From: a virus
Length of the DNA: 45,613 bases
Virus record (IMG/VR): IMGVR_UViG_3300044295_000411
Span: 1-45,613 of that record
Direction: 5' to 3' (one strand)
The notes under the pieces are model-generated. The model made no database searches. It was not told where the DNA came from and worked only from the letters and a program-made list of their open reading frames with translations. A program made the translations under genes and the position numbers. This document shows positions 1-8,297 of the stretch, one piece after another. Numbering within the stretch: the stretch's first letter is position 1; each line of letters starts with the position of its first letter.

Positions 1-525
1 ACACAGTTCAAGAAAGACATCAAAGAAGCTCGCGAAAATATGTTTGGTCGCCGCATTTTTGAAGCCTTTGCAAGTGAATTTACAGTTACTCACCTAAATG
101 AAAACACAGAGATCAGTAAGCTTAATAAACTTATTGCTGGTCAGGAAGCTATCATTGCGGAAAGTAAAAAAGTAATCGCTGCTAAGACTAAGTTGGTGGA
201 AAGCAAAGAGTCACAAATCCGCGTTCAGAAAGATTTAATGGAACGCAAGGAGACTATGAACGAATTGCTGGGCACACTAACCAAAGATAAGGCACGTGTA
301 ATGAGCGAGTTGTTGGAATCAGTGCAGACTCCTAAGCTAAAGTCCGCATTTGACAAGTATCTACCAGCAGTTCTAACTAACGGTAAACCTGCAGAAGTAC
401 AGGCTAATAAGCAAGTACTGGCAGAAAGCCGTAAAGAAGTGACTGGTGACAAAGCTGTTAAGACGGTTGTAGAGAACACAGACAGTAACGTCGTGGAACT
501 CAAGCGTCTAGCAGGGCTAAAGTAG
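1..525 (+). CDS. 22: Prohead core scaffolding protein, gp22-like (5' partial)
   Basis: The reading frame is open from base 1, so the gene starts upstream of the window; the ATG at base 40 is probably internal. The visible 174 codons are highly charged and helical, with a long Lys/Glu/Gln-rich coiled-coil stretch, as expected of a T4-type internal scaffold. The C-terminal segment around SVQTPKLKSAFDKYLPAVL resembles, from memory, the conserved end of gp22. The scaffold nucleates prohead assembly and is degraded by the prohead protease. It lies 22 bases upstream of the major capsid gene, the same order as genes 22 and 23 in T4. Its last residues, ELKRLAGLK, recur in related form in two other late proteins of the window. 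Confidence 0.85.
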   Translation, partial: TQFKKDIKEARENMFGRRIFEAFASEFTVTHLNENTEISKLNKLIAGQEAIIAESKKVIAAKTKLVESKESQIRVQKDLMERKETMNELLGTLTKDKARVMSELLESVQTPKLKSAFDKYLPAVLTNGKPAEVQANKQVLAESRKEVTGDKAVKTVVENTDSNVVELKRLAGLK

Positions 526-547
526 TACAATTAAGGAGAAAGTAAAA

Positions 548-1726
548 ATGACAAAAGCATTACTAGAAAGTCGTTGGGGTGAAACAAAAGAAGCCCTGTT
601 AGAAGGTCTTCAAGGTTCACGCCGTACGAGTATGGCAGTTGTGTTGGAAAACACACGCAAACACTTGATGGAAACTGCGACCACCGGTGCAACAGCAGTA
701 GGTAACGTTGCTACCCTAAATCGCGTGATCCTTCCAGTGATCCGTCGTGTTATGCCAACCGTGATTGCGAACGAAATCGTTGGCGTTCAGCCAATGACTG
801 GTCCAATCGCACAGATCCACACTCTGCGTGTTCGTTATGCAGAGACAATGAATGACACCAGCAGCTTAAACACCGACACAACCGCCGGTGACGAAGCACT
901 GAGCCCATTCAAAATTGCAGTTGCTTACTCAGGTGATGCAGCTACAGCTCGCGCAAGCGCAACAACCGCTCTTGAAGGTTCACCTGGTCGTAAGATCAAC
1001 GTGCAGATCCTCAAGCAGACAGTTGAAGCTCGTACACGCAAGTTGAGCGCTCGCTGGACGTTTGAAGCTGCACAAGATGCACAAGCTATGCACGGCCTTG
1101 ATGTTGAAGCAGAAATCATGGCAGCATTGGCTCAGGAAATTACGGTTGAAATCGACCAAGAAGTCCTGAACAGCTTGCGCAGCCTTGCAGCAACTGAAGA
1201 AACATTTAACCAAGCCGCAGTTAGCGGTACCGCAACTTTCGTTGGTGATGAACACGCTGCACTTGCTGTTCTTATCAACCGCGTTGCAAACAAGATCGCT
1301 GCACGTACACGTCGTGGCGCTGGTAACTGGTGCGTAGTTAGCCCAACAGCCCTAACCGTGCTACAAAGCGCAACTACTTCGGCTTTTGCACGTACAACTG
1401 AAGGCACCTTTGAAGCCCCAACTAACACTAAGTTCGTTGGTACACTGAACGGCGCTATGAAAGTTTACGTTGATAGCTACGCAAGTGATAGCACCGCAGT
1501 ACTTGTTGGTTACAAAGGTAGCAGCGAAGCAGATGCAGCAGCATTCTACTGCCCATACATTCCATTGATGAGCAGCGGCGTTGTGCTGGATCCAAATACC
1601 TTCGAACCAGTCGTTGGCTTTATGACGAGATATGGCTACATAGAATTGACCAATACCGCAAGTTCGCTGGGAAATGCCGGAGACTACCTCGGCGAGATTT
1701 CTGTCAGCAACTTGACATTCAGTTAA
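548..1726 (+). CDS. 23: Major capsid protein, gp23-like
   Basis: This 392-residue protein forms the hexamers of the head shell. It is recognised by the gp23-type N-terminal half (segments such as NRVILPVIRRVMPTVIANEI and VGVQPMTGPIAQIHTLRVRY) and by its place after gp22. It is shorter than T4 gp23 (521 residues), as in cyanophage relatives. A Shine-Dalgarno AAGGAG at 533-538 fixes the start. T4 gp23 is cut by the gp21 protease after an (L/I)xE site; here LME at residues 40-42 is a plausible equivalent, which is inference. A strong terminator follows. Its base composition is more GC-rich and its codon use more regular than those of the downstream endonuclease gene, fitting high expression. Confidence 0.96.
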   Translation: MTKALLESRWGETKEALLEGLQGSRRTSMAVVLENTRKHLMETATTGATAVGNVATLNRVILPVIRRVMPTVIANEIVGVQPMTGPIAQIHTLRVRYAETMNDTSSLNTDTTAGDEALSPFKIAVAYSGDAATARASATTALEGSPGRKINVQILKQTVEARTRKLSARWTFEAAQDAQAMHGLDVEAEIMAALAQEITVEIDQEVLNSLRSLAATEETFNQAAVSGTATFVGDEHAALAVLINRVANKIAARTRRGAGNWCVVSPTALTVLQSATTSAFARTTEGTFEAPTNTKFVGTLNGAMKVYVDSYASDSTAVLVGYKGSSEADAAAFYCPYIPLMSSGVVLDPNTFEPVVGFMTRYGYIELTNTASSLGNAGDYLGEISVSNLTFS

Positions 1727-1760
1727 TCTCTGTTGTAACTAGTAGTAAACGCAAAACAAG

Positions 1761-1787
1761 AGCCCCGTCAATGGGGCTTTTGTTTTT
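1761..1787 (+). terminator. Rho-independent terminator after gp23
   Basis: The stem AGCCCC (1761-1766) pairs with GGGGCT (1773-1778) around a 6-base loop and is followed by TTTGTTTTT. An A-rich stretch before the stem lets the pairing extend, so it could work in both directions. It separates the head operon from the homing-endonuclease gene. Confidence 0.9.
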
Positions 1788-1831
1788 CCAAAATATTTGA
1801 CGCCGCCACATTTTATAGCATATATAAGAGT

Positions 1832-3268
1832 ATGCGAGAACAAATTCTTAAACTAATTAATGAAAATGCCAAGACGTATGTTAGGACAATCAAAAAAGAT
1901 CCAAAGTTACTTGAGTGGATTAAACAAAATACACTGGTAACTGACGAATCATTGCCGGCACAAATATACAGCGCGATATATCAGCAAACCAATAAATGCC
2001 CAAATGGAAAAATTCGAAAGTTTGGTCGCATATCAACCGGATTTACAGGATGTGGCCCAGCGTCGTCATGCCCCTGCACCAGTCAACGTATATCAGCGCG
2101 GGTCGCGTTAACAAAATCCAAATATTCCGCAGACAGGCGTATGGAGATTAATACTCAACGACAAAAGTCGATGTTAATGAAATATGGAGTGGAGTTCAAT
2201 AGTCAGAGAGAAGATATAAAGCATATCTGGACTAAAAGTAAAATGTCCGTAAAAGCGTCGCAGTGCTTGGGTGATTATTCTTGGTTAAATGAACAATACA
2301 ACGTATTAGGCAAGAGTTTAGTCGACATCGCCGATGAGCTGAATATATATTATGGGACTGTAGCAGAATACTGCAGGAGACATGGATTTAAGATACGACG
2401 TAGAAGTAATTATAGTTTAGAGGAGAAACGAGTTGCAGAATATTTGGATGAACTTGGAGTAAAGTATGAGTTAGGCAATTGGTCTATCTTGGGAAATAAA
2501 GAATTAGATATCTATTTGCCTGAACACAAGTTAGCTATAGAGATAAATGGATTGTATTGGCATAGTTGGACTCCCAACGGCAATAAACCAGAATATAAAC
2601 AAAGACACATCGACAAAACGTCAGCGGCCGAAGCAGAAGGAATAGCACTTTTACATATTACTGATTTTGAATGGAATCACAAAACTGATATAGTTAAGAG
2701 CATAATTAAATCAAAAATAGGGCTAAACAACAGAATTTTTGCACGATCCTGCGAGATCAAGTTGGTAGGTACTAAAGAGCAAAAGTTGTTTTTAGAAGCA
2801 ACCCACTTACAGGGATATGTTGCGTGTCATGCAGCAGTCGGATTATATCACAACAATGAATTAGTACAGTTAATCACAATTGGTAAGTCTAGGTTTTCAA
2901 AAGAGTTTGACTTAGAAATATTACGATTTTGTTCTATGCCTGGGATCACTGTGGTTGGTGGATTAAGCAAGTTGCTGAAATTTATCAAGCAAAAATACGG
3001 AACCAACATTGTAACCTATTGTGACCGCGCTAAAAGTCAAGCAGTTGGTTATATCGCTGCGGGATTCCAGTTAATAAACAAAACTGGCCCCGGTTACTTT
3101 TGGACTGATGGGTCGGTGCCTATAAGTAGGTATAGGTGCCAAAAAACAAAGTTAAGCAAGTGGCTACCATCCTTTAGCATGACATTAACAGAAAGTCAAA
3201 ATATGTTTGCGGCGGGGTATCGTAGATTTTGGGATTGCGGTAACTTAGTATTAAAAATTACTGAGTAA
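1832..3268 (+). CDS. Free-standing homing endonuclease, Vsr-like EDxHD type
   Basis: A 478-residue protein inserted between the gp23 terminator and the next late gene. Residues 56-82 hold a cysteine cluster (C56, C74, C80, C82). Residues about 105-130 contain a YGVEFNSQ repeat typical of phage mobile endonucleases. Residues about 150-190 look like a helix-turn-helix DNA reader. Residues about 195-245 carry the nuclease core, with LDIYLP, AIEINGLYWHS and candidate catalytic residues E198, D226 and H244, as in the Vsr-related EDxHD family (I-Bth0305I type). The C-terminal part (about 300-440) is a conserved extension of such phage proteins. Such enzymes cut alleles lacking the gene and so spread it. 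No late promoter octamer precedes it, and it lies outside the terminated head operon. The true start and target site are uncertain. Confidence 0.8.
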   Translation: MREQILKLINENAKTYVRTIKKDPKLLEWIKQNTLVTDESLPAQIYSAIYQQTNKCPNGKIRKFGRISTGFTGCGPASSCPCTSQRISARVALTKSKYSADRRMEINTQRQKSMLMKYGVEFNSQREDIKHIWTKSKMSVKASQCLGDYSWLNEQYNVLGKSLVDIADELNIYYGTVAEYCRRHGFKIRRRSNYSLEEKRVAEYLDELGVKYELGNWSILGNKELDIYLPEHKLAIEINGLYWHSWTPNGNKPEYKQRHIDKTSAAEAEGIALLHITDFEWNHKTDIVKSIIKSKIGLNNRIFARSCEIKLVGTKEQKLFLEATHLQGYVACHAAVGLYHNNELVQLITIGKSRFSKEFDLEILRFCSMPGITVVGGLSKLLKFIKQKYGTNIVTYCDRAKSQAVGYIAAGFQLINKTGPGYFWTDGSVPISRYRCQKTKLSKWLPSFSMTLTESQNMFAAGYRRFWDCGNLVLKITE

Positions 3269-3347
3269 AAGGAGGAAAACATATCATACCGACACAATAA
3301 AACAGTAGCTCGATGGCACGGAGACCGTTGTAAAAAAGCAAAAACCT

Positions 3348-3355
3348 GCTAAATA
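3348..3355 (+). promoter_or_regulatory. T4-type late promoter octamer GCTAAATA
   Basis: GCTAAATA lies 17 bases before the ATG at 3373 and matches the octamer seen before many late genes here. By analogy with T4 TATAAATA (about -13 to -6), the mRNA should start near 3361, just before a weak GGGGA ribosome site. Confidence 0.75.
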
Positions 3356-3372
3356 TACAAAGGGGAATTGTT

Positions 3373-3948
3373 ATGAGTACCGAACTATTACGCAGATATA
3401 TAGACATATTGGAAGAAAGTCAGCAGTTGGATGAGGGTATGTTAAGTAGTATATTGCCCACACTTAAAAAATTTGCCATGCAGGCTTTGAATTTACCGCA
3501 ATTAGCACCATATTTGAAACAAGCTAAAGGCATGTTTCCTGAGATAAAACAAGCATTAGAAAGTTCCAAATCTGGACAGGAATTTACGTCCAAACTTCAA
3601 AAACTAGCAGGTACACAGGCACAAGTGAATGAAGATTTTGCTGATAAGTTTGTTATAGGTTTGGGTGTATTTCTTGCATCCATAGGAACACTTGCGGGGT
3701 GGACGTTAAAAATATTACCATCATCCGCCCAATACGCATCAGACGCCGACTTTGAAAACATGATGACGGTTTTTGAAATATTATCAAATTTGGATAAGGC
3801 TAAAGGCGCACAAATAGTTTGGGCTGGAATAACCCTAGCAGTTATTTTGGGCGGAATATATATAGCTGTCAGTAAATATATGGAAATGCGAAAACAAAAA
3901 GAATACGAGAAACGTGACAGAGCAGCCGAGATAAAAAATTTAATTTAA
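3373..3948 (+). CDS. Putative late membrane protein with capsid-targeting-like leader
   Basis: A 191-residue protein I do not recognise. The N-terminus MSTELLRRYIDILEE is amphipathic and is followed by LDE|G at residues 19-22, a possible prohead-protease site. Residues about 93-117 (GLGVFLASIGTLAGWTLKIL) and about 147-166 (IVWAGITLAVILGGIYIAVS) are hydrophobic enough to be membrane segments, and the tail is basic (MRKQKEYEKRDR). A late promoter precedes it and a UUCG-capped terminator follows, so it is a single-gene late unit. If packaged and injected it could insert into the host membrane, but that is speculation. Confidence 0.75.
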   Translation: MSTELLRRYIDILEESQQLDEGMLSSILPTLKKFAMQALNLPQLAPYLKQAKGMFPEIKQALESSKSGQEFTSKLQKLAGTQAQVNEDFADKFVIGLGVFLASIGTLAGWTLKILPSSAQYASDADFENMMTVFEILSNLDKAKGAQIVWAGITLAVILGGIYIAVSKYMEMRKQKEYEKRDRAAEIKNLI

Positions 3949-3965
3949 GGAATTAATAAAACTCT

Positions 3966-3988
3966 AAACCCACTTCGGTGGGTTTTTT
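3966..3988 (+). terminator. Rho-independent terminator with UUCG tetraloop
   Basis: AAACCCAC (3966-3973) pairs with GTGGGTTT (3978-3985) around a TTCG loop closed by C-G, the extra-stable C(UUCG)G form, and is followed by a T run. It ends the unit of the membrane-protein gene at 3373. Confidence 0.93.
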
Positions 3989-4006
3989 GTTGACTAAATT
4001 TTACCA

Positions 4007-4014
4007 GCTAAATA
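4007..4014 (+). promoter_or_regulatory. Late promoter octamer GCTAAATA
   Basis: GCTAAATA immediately downstream of a terminator and 45 bases before the ATG at 4060, a good position for a monocistronic late unit. Confidence 0.72.
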
Positions 4015-4059
4015 TCATGGCTCGTGTAGCATACACACATCACACAGAAAGGAGGCATC

Positions 4060-4287
4060 ATGAGCAAAACACCCTACGAGATTCGTCTCGATCTATTAAA
4101 ATTGGCCAACGAGATCTTAACGACACCAATTTTCCAAAAGCGTGAAGCATTACGTGAACGGTATCAAATTGAGGTGGGCAGGAACCCCGGCAGTGTGGCA
4201 CCGTATCCGGACTTACCTGATTTTCCCGATGCTGATGCAGTAATAGCTCAAGCTAGCAAGCTCAATGAGTTTGTAAGCAAGACCTAA
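4060..4287 (+). CDS. Small conserved late protein of unknown function
   Basis: A 75-residue protein starting MSKTPYEIRLDLLKLANEIL, with a helical N-terminal half and a Pro/Asp-rich middle (PYPDLPDFPDADAV). Similar short proteins occur, from memory, in cyanophage-type T4 relatives; no function is known to me. A good ribosome site AAAGGAGG precedes the ATG. The gene has its own late promoter and a following hairpin terminator, so it is probably made late and abundantly. Confidence 0.75.
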   Translation: MSKTPYEIRLDLLKLANEILTTPIFQKREALRERYQIEVGRNPGSVAPYPDLPDFPDADAVIAQASKLNEFVSKT

Positions 4288-4295
4288 GTAAAACT

Positions 4296-4313
4296 GGCCC
4301 CGAAAGGGGCCTT
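4296..4313 (+). terminator. Hairpin terminator with GAAA tetraloop
   Basis: GGCCCC (4296-4301), loop GAAA, GGGGCC (4306-4311), followed by only a short TTGT tract. The stem is strong and the U-run weak, so termination may be partial. The next late promoter begins 12 bases downstream. Confidence 0.75.
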
Positions 4314-4324
4314 GTGATCTTAAA

Positions 4325-4332
4325 GCTAAATA
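4325..4332 (+). promoter_or_regulatory. Late promoter octamer GCTAAATA at leaderless spacing
   Basis: The octamer ends 5 bases before the ATG at 4338. With T4 spacing the first transcribed base would be the A of the ATG. No Shine-Dalgarno is present, so a leaderless mRNA is predicted. Confidence 0.72.
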
Positions 4333-4337
4333 TACGG

Positions 4338-5732
4338 ATGCGAGCCCATGAAATCTTAGCGGAATACGATCTAAACCGAACAGCACAAAATTATGGTGCC
4401 AAGCTTATAGCGGCTTTTCACCGTAATGAAGGTACTTTAAATTTGCCAGCAGCTTTGGATGGAGCCTGGACCATAGTTGATATGGCAGCCAAACCTGAAC
4501 GTTATCACGATCGTACAATACGTTTTGATGTGTTGGGATCTTTTATTACAGTTAACAGAGCAACTGCACCAGAGATACTGGAAAAAATTAAACCAAATCT
4601 AGTTATAGCTATAATCAAAACATTGGAAGATGCTGACCCCACACCACATAAAGAATATGTTCAGTGGATAGTCAAGACTTACAGCAACAGCCGCGTAAAG
4701 ATTGAAGATGTATTAAGTACGGTAAAAGAAAACTTATACAAACTCAGTGTGTTGAAAAGACGTCGGTTAATTAAGCCACCGCTAAATGACATAAATCGAT
4801 ATCCGTCATTCAAAGAATTCATGGGCACTATGGATCAATTTGAAATTCCCGAGGAGGATGTACAGGATCGTGGCACAGCTCAAGTGGTGTTAGATACTGA
4901 TCAAGTACGTATCATTATTCCGGAAGATCAAACTGCGGCCTGTTATTATGGACGTGGCACACGTTGGTGTACCGCAGCTACACGTGGGCAAAACTATTTC
5001 AATCATTACAACAAAGATGGTCCACTGTTAGTAATGTTGCCCAAGAAACCCCAACATCCTGGTGAAAAGTATCAAGTTCATCTACAAAGTGAACAGTTTA
5101 TGGATGCGCAGGATGAGCCAGTTAGCCCATTGTATTTGATACGTGATAGATTTGGTGATCTTACTGAGTTTTTCTTTCAAGTTGATCCATCAATACGTAA
5201 CAGTATATTTTTTGCGCCAGATACGGTGTTAGCACCCTTGCTTAAATCAGCGTATCGTGCCATCAGTGAATATTTGGATCAAAAGATCAATGAGATTGAG
5301 ACCGAAGACGATGAATGGTACAAATATTTGCGGCAAAATTACGCATATCCCCAGGGCCATCCTGAAGAGGGAGATATTGATTGGGACGCAGTTTCTAGAT
5401 CTCGCGAGAATTATTTGGAGTTTAGGCCAGAAGTATCGCAAGCACAGTACGAAATATTAGAAGCTATTCCAGTTACCCCTGGCCAGTTAATAGATTTTGC
5501 CGACGAAGCCTATGGCCAAAACCTAGAGATGGGAATAAAGAGCTTGGATACCATAATAGCTGGTGCTATAGATGTTGAAGCCGGTAGTAATGCCGATTAT
5601 ATGTTTGAGGTTAAAGACTTTATAGAGGAACATTTGTATTTTGAGCAGCGAGCGGATGGTACTTGGGAGGCTGGTACAGTTTATCACACTAGGACAGCCA
5701 ACGGCACCAAGACGAGAAAGACGCCATATTAA
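4338..5732 (+). CDS. WCTA-motif phage protein with capsid-targeting-like leader
   Basis: A 464-residue protein. I chose the ATG at 4338 rather than the upstream in-frame GTG at 4314, because 4338 gives the leader MRAHEILAE shared with other late proteins and because the late promoter lies between the two. The leader ends in a possible (L/I)xE cleavage site (LAE|Y, residues 7-9). Residues about 195-250 contain CYYGRGTRWCTAAT (W210, C211), then NYFNHYN and GPLLVMLPKK. This G-[TR]-x-WCTA block recurs in T4-like phage proteins, but I know no activity for it. The C-terminal third is acidic and helical. A structural, internal-head or injected role is inferred from the leader and the late promoter. 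Confidence 0.75.
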   Translation: MRAHEILAEYDLNRTAQNYGAKLIAAFHRNEGTLNLPAALDGAWTIVDMAAKPERYHDRTIRFDVLGSFITVNRATAPEILEKIKPNLVIAIIKTLEDADPTPHKEYVQWIVKTYSNSRVKIEDVLSTVKENLYKLSVLKRRRLIKPPLNDINRYPSFKEFMGTMDQFEIPEEDVQDRGTAQVVLDTDQVRIIIPEDQTAACYYGRGTRWCTAATRGQNYFNHYNKDGPLLVMLPKKPQHPGEKYQVHLQSEQFMDAQDEPVSPLYLIRDRFGDLTEFFFQVDPSIRNSIFFAPDTVLAPLLKSAYRAISEYLDQKINEIETEDDEWYKYLRQNYAYPQGHPEEGDIDWDAVSRSRENYLEFRPEVSQAQYEILEAIPVTPGQLIDFADEAYGQNLEMGIKSLDTIIAGAIDVEAGSNADYMFEVKDFIEEHLYFEQRADGTWEAGTVYHTRTANGTKTRKTPY

Positions 5733-5740
5733 CATAAATA
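5733..5740 (+). promoter_or_regulatory. Late promoter octamer CATAAATA
   Basis: CATAAATA directly after the stop of the WCTA gene and 22 bases before the ATG at 5763. It could also serve the structural genes at 6066 and 7077, which have no promoter of their own. Confidence 0.72.
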
Positions 5741-5762
5741 ATAGAATACTGGGAAAACGGTT

Positions 5763-6062
5763 ATGAAAATTAATGAAATCATATGTGAAGCAGAAGCCTG
5801 GCAAACTAAAGCTGGTAAAAGTCCCAGTGGTGGATTGAATAAACGGGGTGTGGCCAGCTATCGTCGCAGTCATCCTGGCAGTAAGTTACAGACCGCGGTT
5901 ACAACTAAACCCAGTAAGTTAAAACGGGGATCTAAAGCAGCTAATCGTCGCAAAAGTTTCTGTGCTCGTATGAGCGGCATGAAGAAAAAGCGCACCAGTG
6001 CTAAAACAGCGCGTGATCCCAACAGCAGAATTAATAAGTCGCTGCGCAAATGGAATTGTTAG
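5763..6062 (+). CDS. Small basic protein, DUF6321-like, with leader
   Basis: A 99-residue, strongly basic protein. The leader MKINEIICE|A ends in an IxE site. The rest has a widespread phage signature: AWQTKAGKSPSGGLN, then SYRRSHPGSKL, then NRRKSFCARMSGM and a terminal LRKWNC. I believe this family is catalogued as DUF6321, but that number is from memory. Its charge would suit DNA binding inside the head, like T4 internal proteins; this is inference. It is followed at 4 bases by the structural gene at 6066. Confidence 0.78.
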   Translation: MKINEIICEAEAWQTKAGKSPSGGLNKRGVASYRRSHPGSKLQTAVTTKPSKLKRGSKAANRRKSFCARMSGMKKKRTSAKTARDPNSRINKSLRKWNC

Positions 6063-6065
6063 CGC

Positions 6066-7073
6066 ATGACTACGCCACAAGAAAATCACGTTAACCCTTG
6101 GTATTTGCGTAATGTTAATCAAGCATTAGCTTTGGATGAAGCCACGGGTAATGTTTATATCAGAACTAATACCAGTATAGTAGGTAATGTAAGTATAGGT
6201 AATGTTGCCATAGGTAGTTTGGGAAATGTTAATATAAGTGGCAACACCCTGCCTGTATCGGGAAATGTCACTGCATTTCAGGGTACTGACCCCTGGACGG
6301 TTGATGGCAATGTTAGTATAACAAATCCTGCAACTGATATTACAATAGCTGACAGTACATATGAAATGAATGTTGCTCGTGGATTAGTGGATAGTCACAG
6401 TGCGGTACTTAGATCAGCTTATTTGCCGGATAGTACACAAAACATTGAAACTAGTATATGGGTAGAAGGTGGAATTTATCCTTTCGCAACTTGGAGTAGT
6501 GCACAAAAGTTATATGTAATTTCTACCAGTGTATCAGATACCGGTCAATCAATTTACATTGAGGGTTTAGATTCCAACCATGATTATCAAACTGAAACCA
6601 TAACCACAAGCGGTACCAGTGCTGTAGCTACAACTAAAAACTTCCTTAGAATTTGGACCGCAACTATAACCAGCAGTAGTAGTGGGGCAGCAAATGCTGG
6701 TGAAATTACATTCAGACTAACAAGTGGTGTAGGTACGGTAGTTGCGCATATTGGTGCAGGGTTAGGCGTCACTAAATTAAGTCAATTTACGGTGCCAAGA
6801 AACTATAGTGCTTATGTGTTATATGGTGATTGCACAACTTATCATTCTGGTGCGGGTAATGTTGGTACTTTATTAAAAATGATGGTGAGACCGTTTGGCG
6901 GTAGTTTTGTGGCTGCTTTTATCGCTGAAGTGGCTGGTGGTAATCCTTATCGTAATGACTTTGCTGTGCCCATGAAGCTGACGCAAAAAACAGATGTAGA
7001 TGTTAGAGTAACAGTAGATACCAGCAATACAAAAGCAACAGCTAATTGGCAAATAATTTTGATACCTAACTAA
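6066..7073 (+). CDS. Putative virion structural protein with GNV repeats
   Basis: A 335-residue Ser/Thr/Gly/Val-rich protein. The N-terminal 90 residues contain a run of short GNV-type repeats (VGNVSIGNVAIG, GNVNISGN, SGNVTAF, DGNVSITN), as expected for a beta-rich fibre or decoration protein. The C-terminal 200 residues look like a beta-sandwich. It has few charged residues and no enzyme motif. It sits between a small packaged-type protein and a LamG-containing protein, so a virion-surface or tail-fibre role is likely, but no specific T4 homologue is recognised. Confidence 0.75.
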   Translation: MTTPQENHVNPWYLRNVNQALALDEATGNVYIRTNTSIVGNVSIGNVAIGSLGNVNISGNTLPVSGNVTAFQGTDPWTVDGNVSITNPATDITIADSTYEMNVARGLVDSHSAVLRSAYLPDSTQNIETSIWVEGGIYPFATWSSAQKLYVISTSVSDTGQSIYIEGLDSNHDYQTETITTSGTSAVATTKNFLRIWTATITSSSSGAANAGEITFRLTSGVGTVVAHIGAGLGVTKLSQFTVPRNYSAYVLYGDCTTYHSGAGNVGTLLKMMVRPFGGSFVAAFIAEVAGGNPYRNDFAVPMKLTQKTDVDVRVTVDTSNTKATANWQIILIPN

Positions 7074-7076
7074 AAT

Positions 7077-8291
7077 ATGTCACTAAACGGAATCAGTACA
7101 CTAGCAACCAAACAGTTGCGCCAAATAGGTAAATTGGATTTGGCCGCTAGTGATCGAGCCGCGGATGGTAATCCTCGTGCTTTTTACGATATTACTCAAT
7201 TGCCAACGCAGTATTCTGGCAATGACATATTAGACAATTCTAATACAGGTGGATTAATAGAGGGCAGACCTTGGATTGCAGTTAGTTATAGTATTGGGAC
7301 CATACCTAGTAGTATAAACGAGGGTGTGGCAGGAACTATCAATGTAACAACTGTGGGTGTAGCCGACGGCACAACGCTATATTGGACTATTAATAACGTA
7401 ACAACAAGTAACAGTGACTTCACAGCTACATCAGGATCATTTACAATTACTAGTAATGCGGGGTCATTTACCATCACACCAACTGCAGATATCACAACAG
7501 AAGGTGCAGAAACATTTACTGTACAGATTCGTACGGGATCTACGTCAGGCACAGTTGTAGCAACCACTAGTTCAATTACAGTTAACGATACCAGTATAAC
7601 ATCACCGTTTGTACAGTCCAGTTTGGTATTTAACTTATTAACGGCTCCTAGTTCAGGCAGCACATGGACCGAAGACACCAATAACGGATACAATGGTACT
7701 GTATATAAAACTGGCACAGGATCTGCCACTTACACTTCTAGCAATGGCGGAGGTTTAACACTGGGCCCAAGCAATGCGACCAACATGGCTATGATTGGTA
7801 CAACATATACTTTACCAACCACTAACTGGTCAGTTGAAATGGTTGTTGATACACAGCCAACCGGTTATTGGGCAGCACTATTTGGCAGCGATCAATATAG
7901 TGGATCGCTTGGACATTTAGCATATTGGGGTAGTTCAACAGGTAACAATTTTTACGCCGGAAAGCCAGGTGCTTTCAATATTTACGCAGTTAGTGGCATT
8001 CCTGCTGCGGGATTAAAACATATTGTAGTAACAGTTGCAGCAGGTGCATTAAAAGTATATAAGGATGGGACATTATTAACTCCTACAACAACAGGTTATA
8101 CTGCCGCATCTAGTACGGGTTCAGCACTACAGTTTGGCTCTAGACACCCCAACGCTGGAACAGCTAACACTCCGTTTGATGCGACCCCAGGAACATACTA
8201 TCAGATGAGGGTATACAGCAAAGCTCTTAGCCAAGCAGAAGTCACAACTAATTATACTGCATCTAAAACATATACATCTGGATTACCTTAA
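7077..8291 (+). CDS. Virion adhesin-like protein with Calx-beta and LamG-like domains
   Basis: A 404-residue protein 3 bases after the previous gene. Residues about 75-172 look like a Calx-beta domain (INEGVAGTINVTTVG, a middle DFTATSGSF, then TTEGAETFTVQIRT and a closing SSITVNDTS). Residues about 180-404 look like a concanavalin A/LamG sandwich (SLVFNLLTAPS, then WSVEMVVDTQP, KHIVVTVAAGALKVYKDGTL, YYQMRVYSKALSQAEV). Both are carbohydrate- or ion-binding folds common in phage fibres and head decorations. It probably takes part in host-surface or matrix binding. Confidence 0.8.
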   Translation: MSLNGISTLATKQLRQIGKLDLAASDRAADGNPRAFYDITQLPTQYSGNDILDNSNTGGLIEGRPWIAVSYSIGTIPSSINEGVAGTINVTTVGVADGTTLYWTINNVTTSNSDFTATSGSFTITSNAGSFTITPTADITTEGAETFTVQIRTGSTSGTVVATTSSITVNDTSITSPFVQSSLVFNLLTAPSSGSTWTEDTNNGYNGTVYKTGTGSATYTSSNGGGLTLGPSNATNMAMIGTTYTLPTTNWSVEMVVDTQPTGYWAALFGSDQYSGSLGHLAYWGSSTGNNFYAGKPGAFNIYAVSGIPAAGLKHIVVTVAAGALKVYKDGTLLTPTTTGYTAASSTGSALQFGSRHPNAGTANTPFDATPGTYYQMRVYSKALSQAEVTTNYTASKTYTSGLP

Positions 8292-8297
8292 CACATT

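Noticed and set aside
1797-1828. Possible sigma-70 promoter (TTGACG ... TATATA) before the homing endonuclease
   Set aside because: The -10 box matches poorly (four of six) and the predicted start coincides with the ATG; too weak to list as a feature.
4314-4337. Upstream GTG start for the WCTA protein
   Set aside because: It would place the late promoter inside the gene and hide the conserved MRAHEI leader; ATG 4338 fits better.
6150-6330. Repeated GGTAATGTT-type units that might be taken for a CRISPR-like array
   Set aside because: They are in-frame coding repeats (GNV) in a structural protein, with no uniform spacers.
7286-7729. 147-residue Val/Leu-rich open frame on the minus strand that could suggest a membrane protein
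   Set aside because: It mirrors the Thr/Ser-rich repeats of the Calx-beta domain on the other strand; no start signals.
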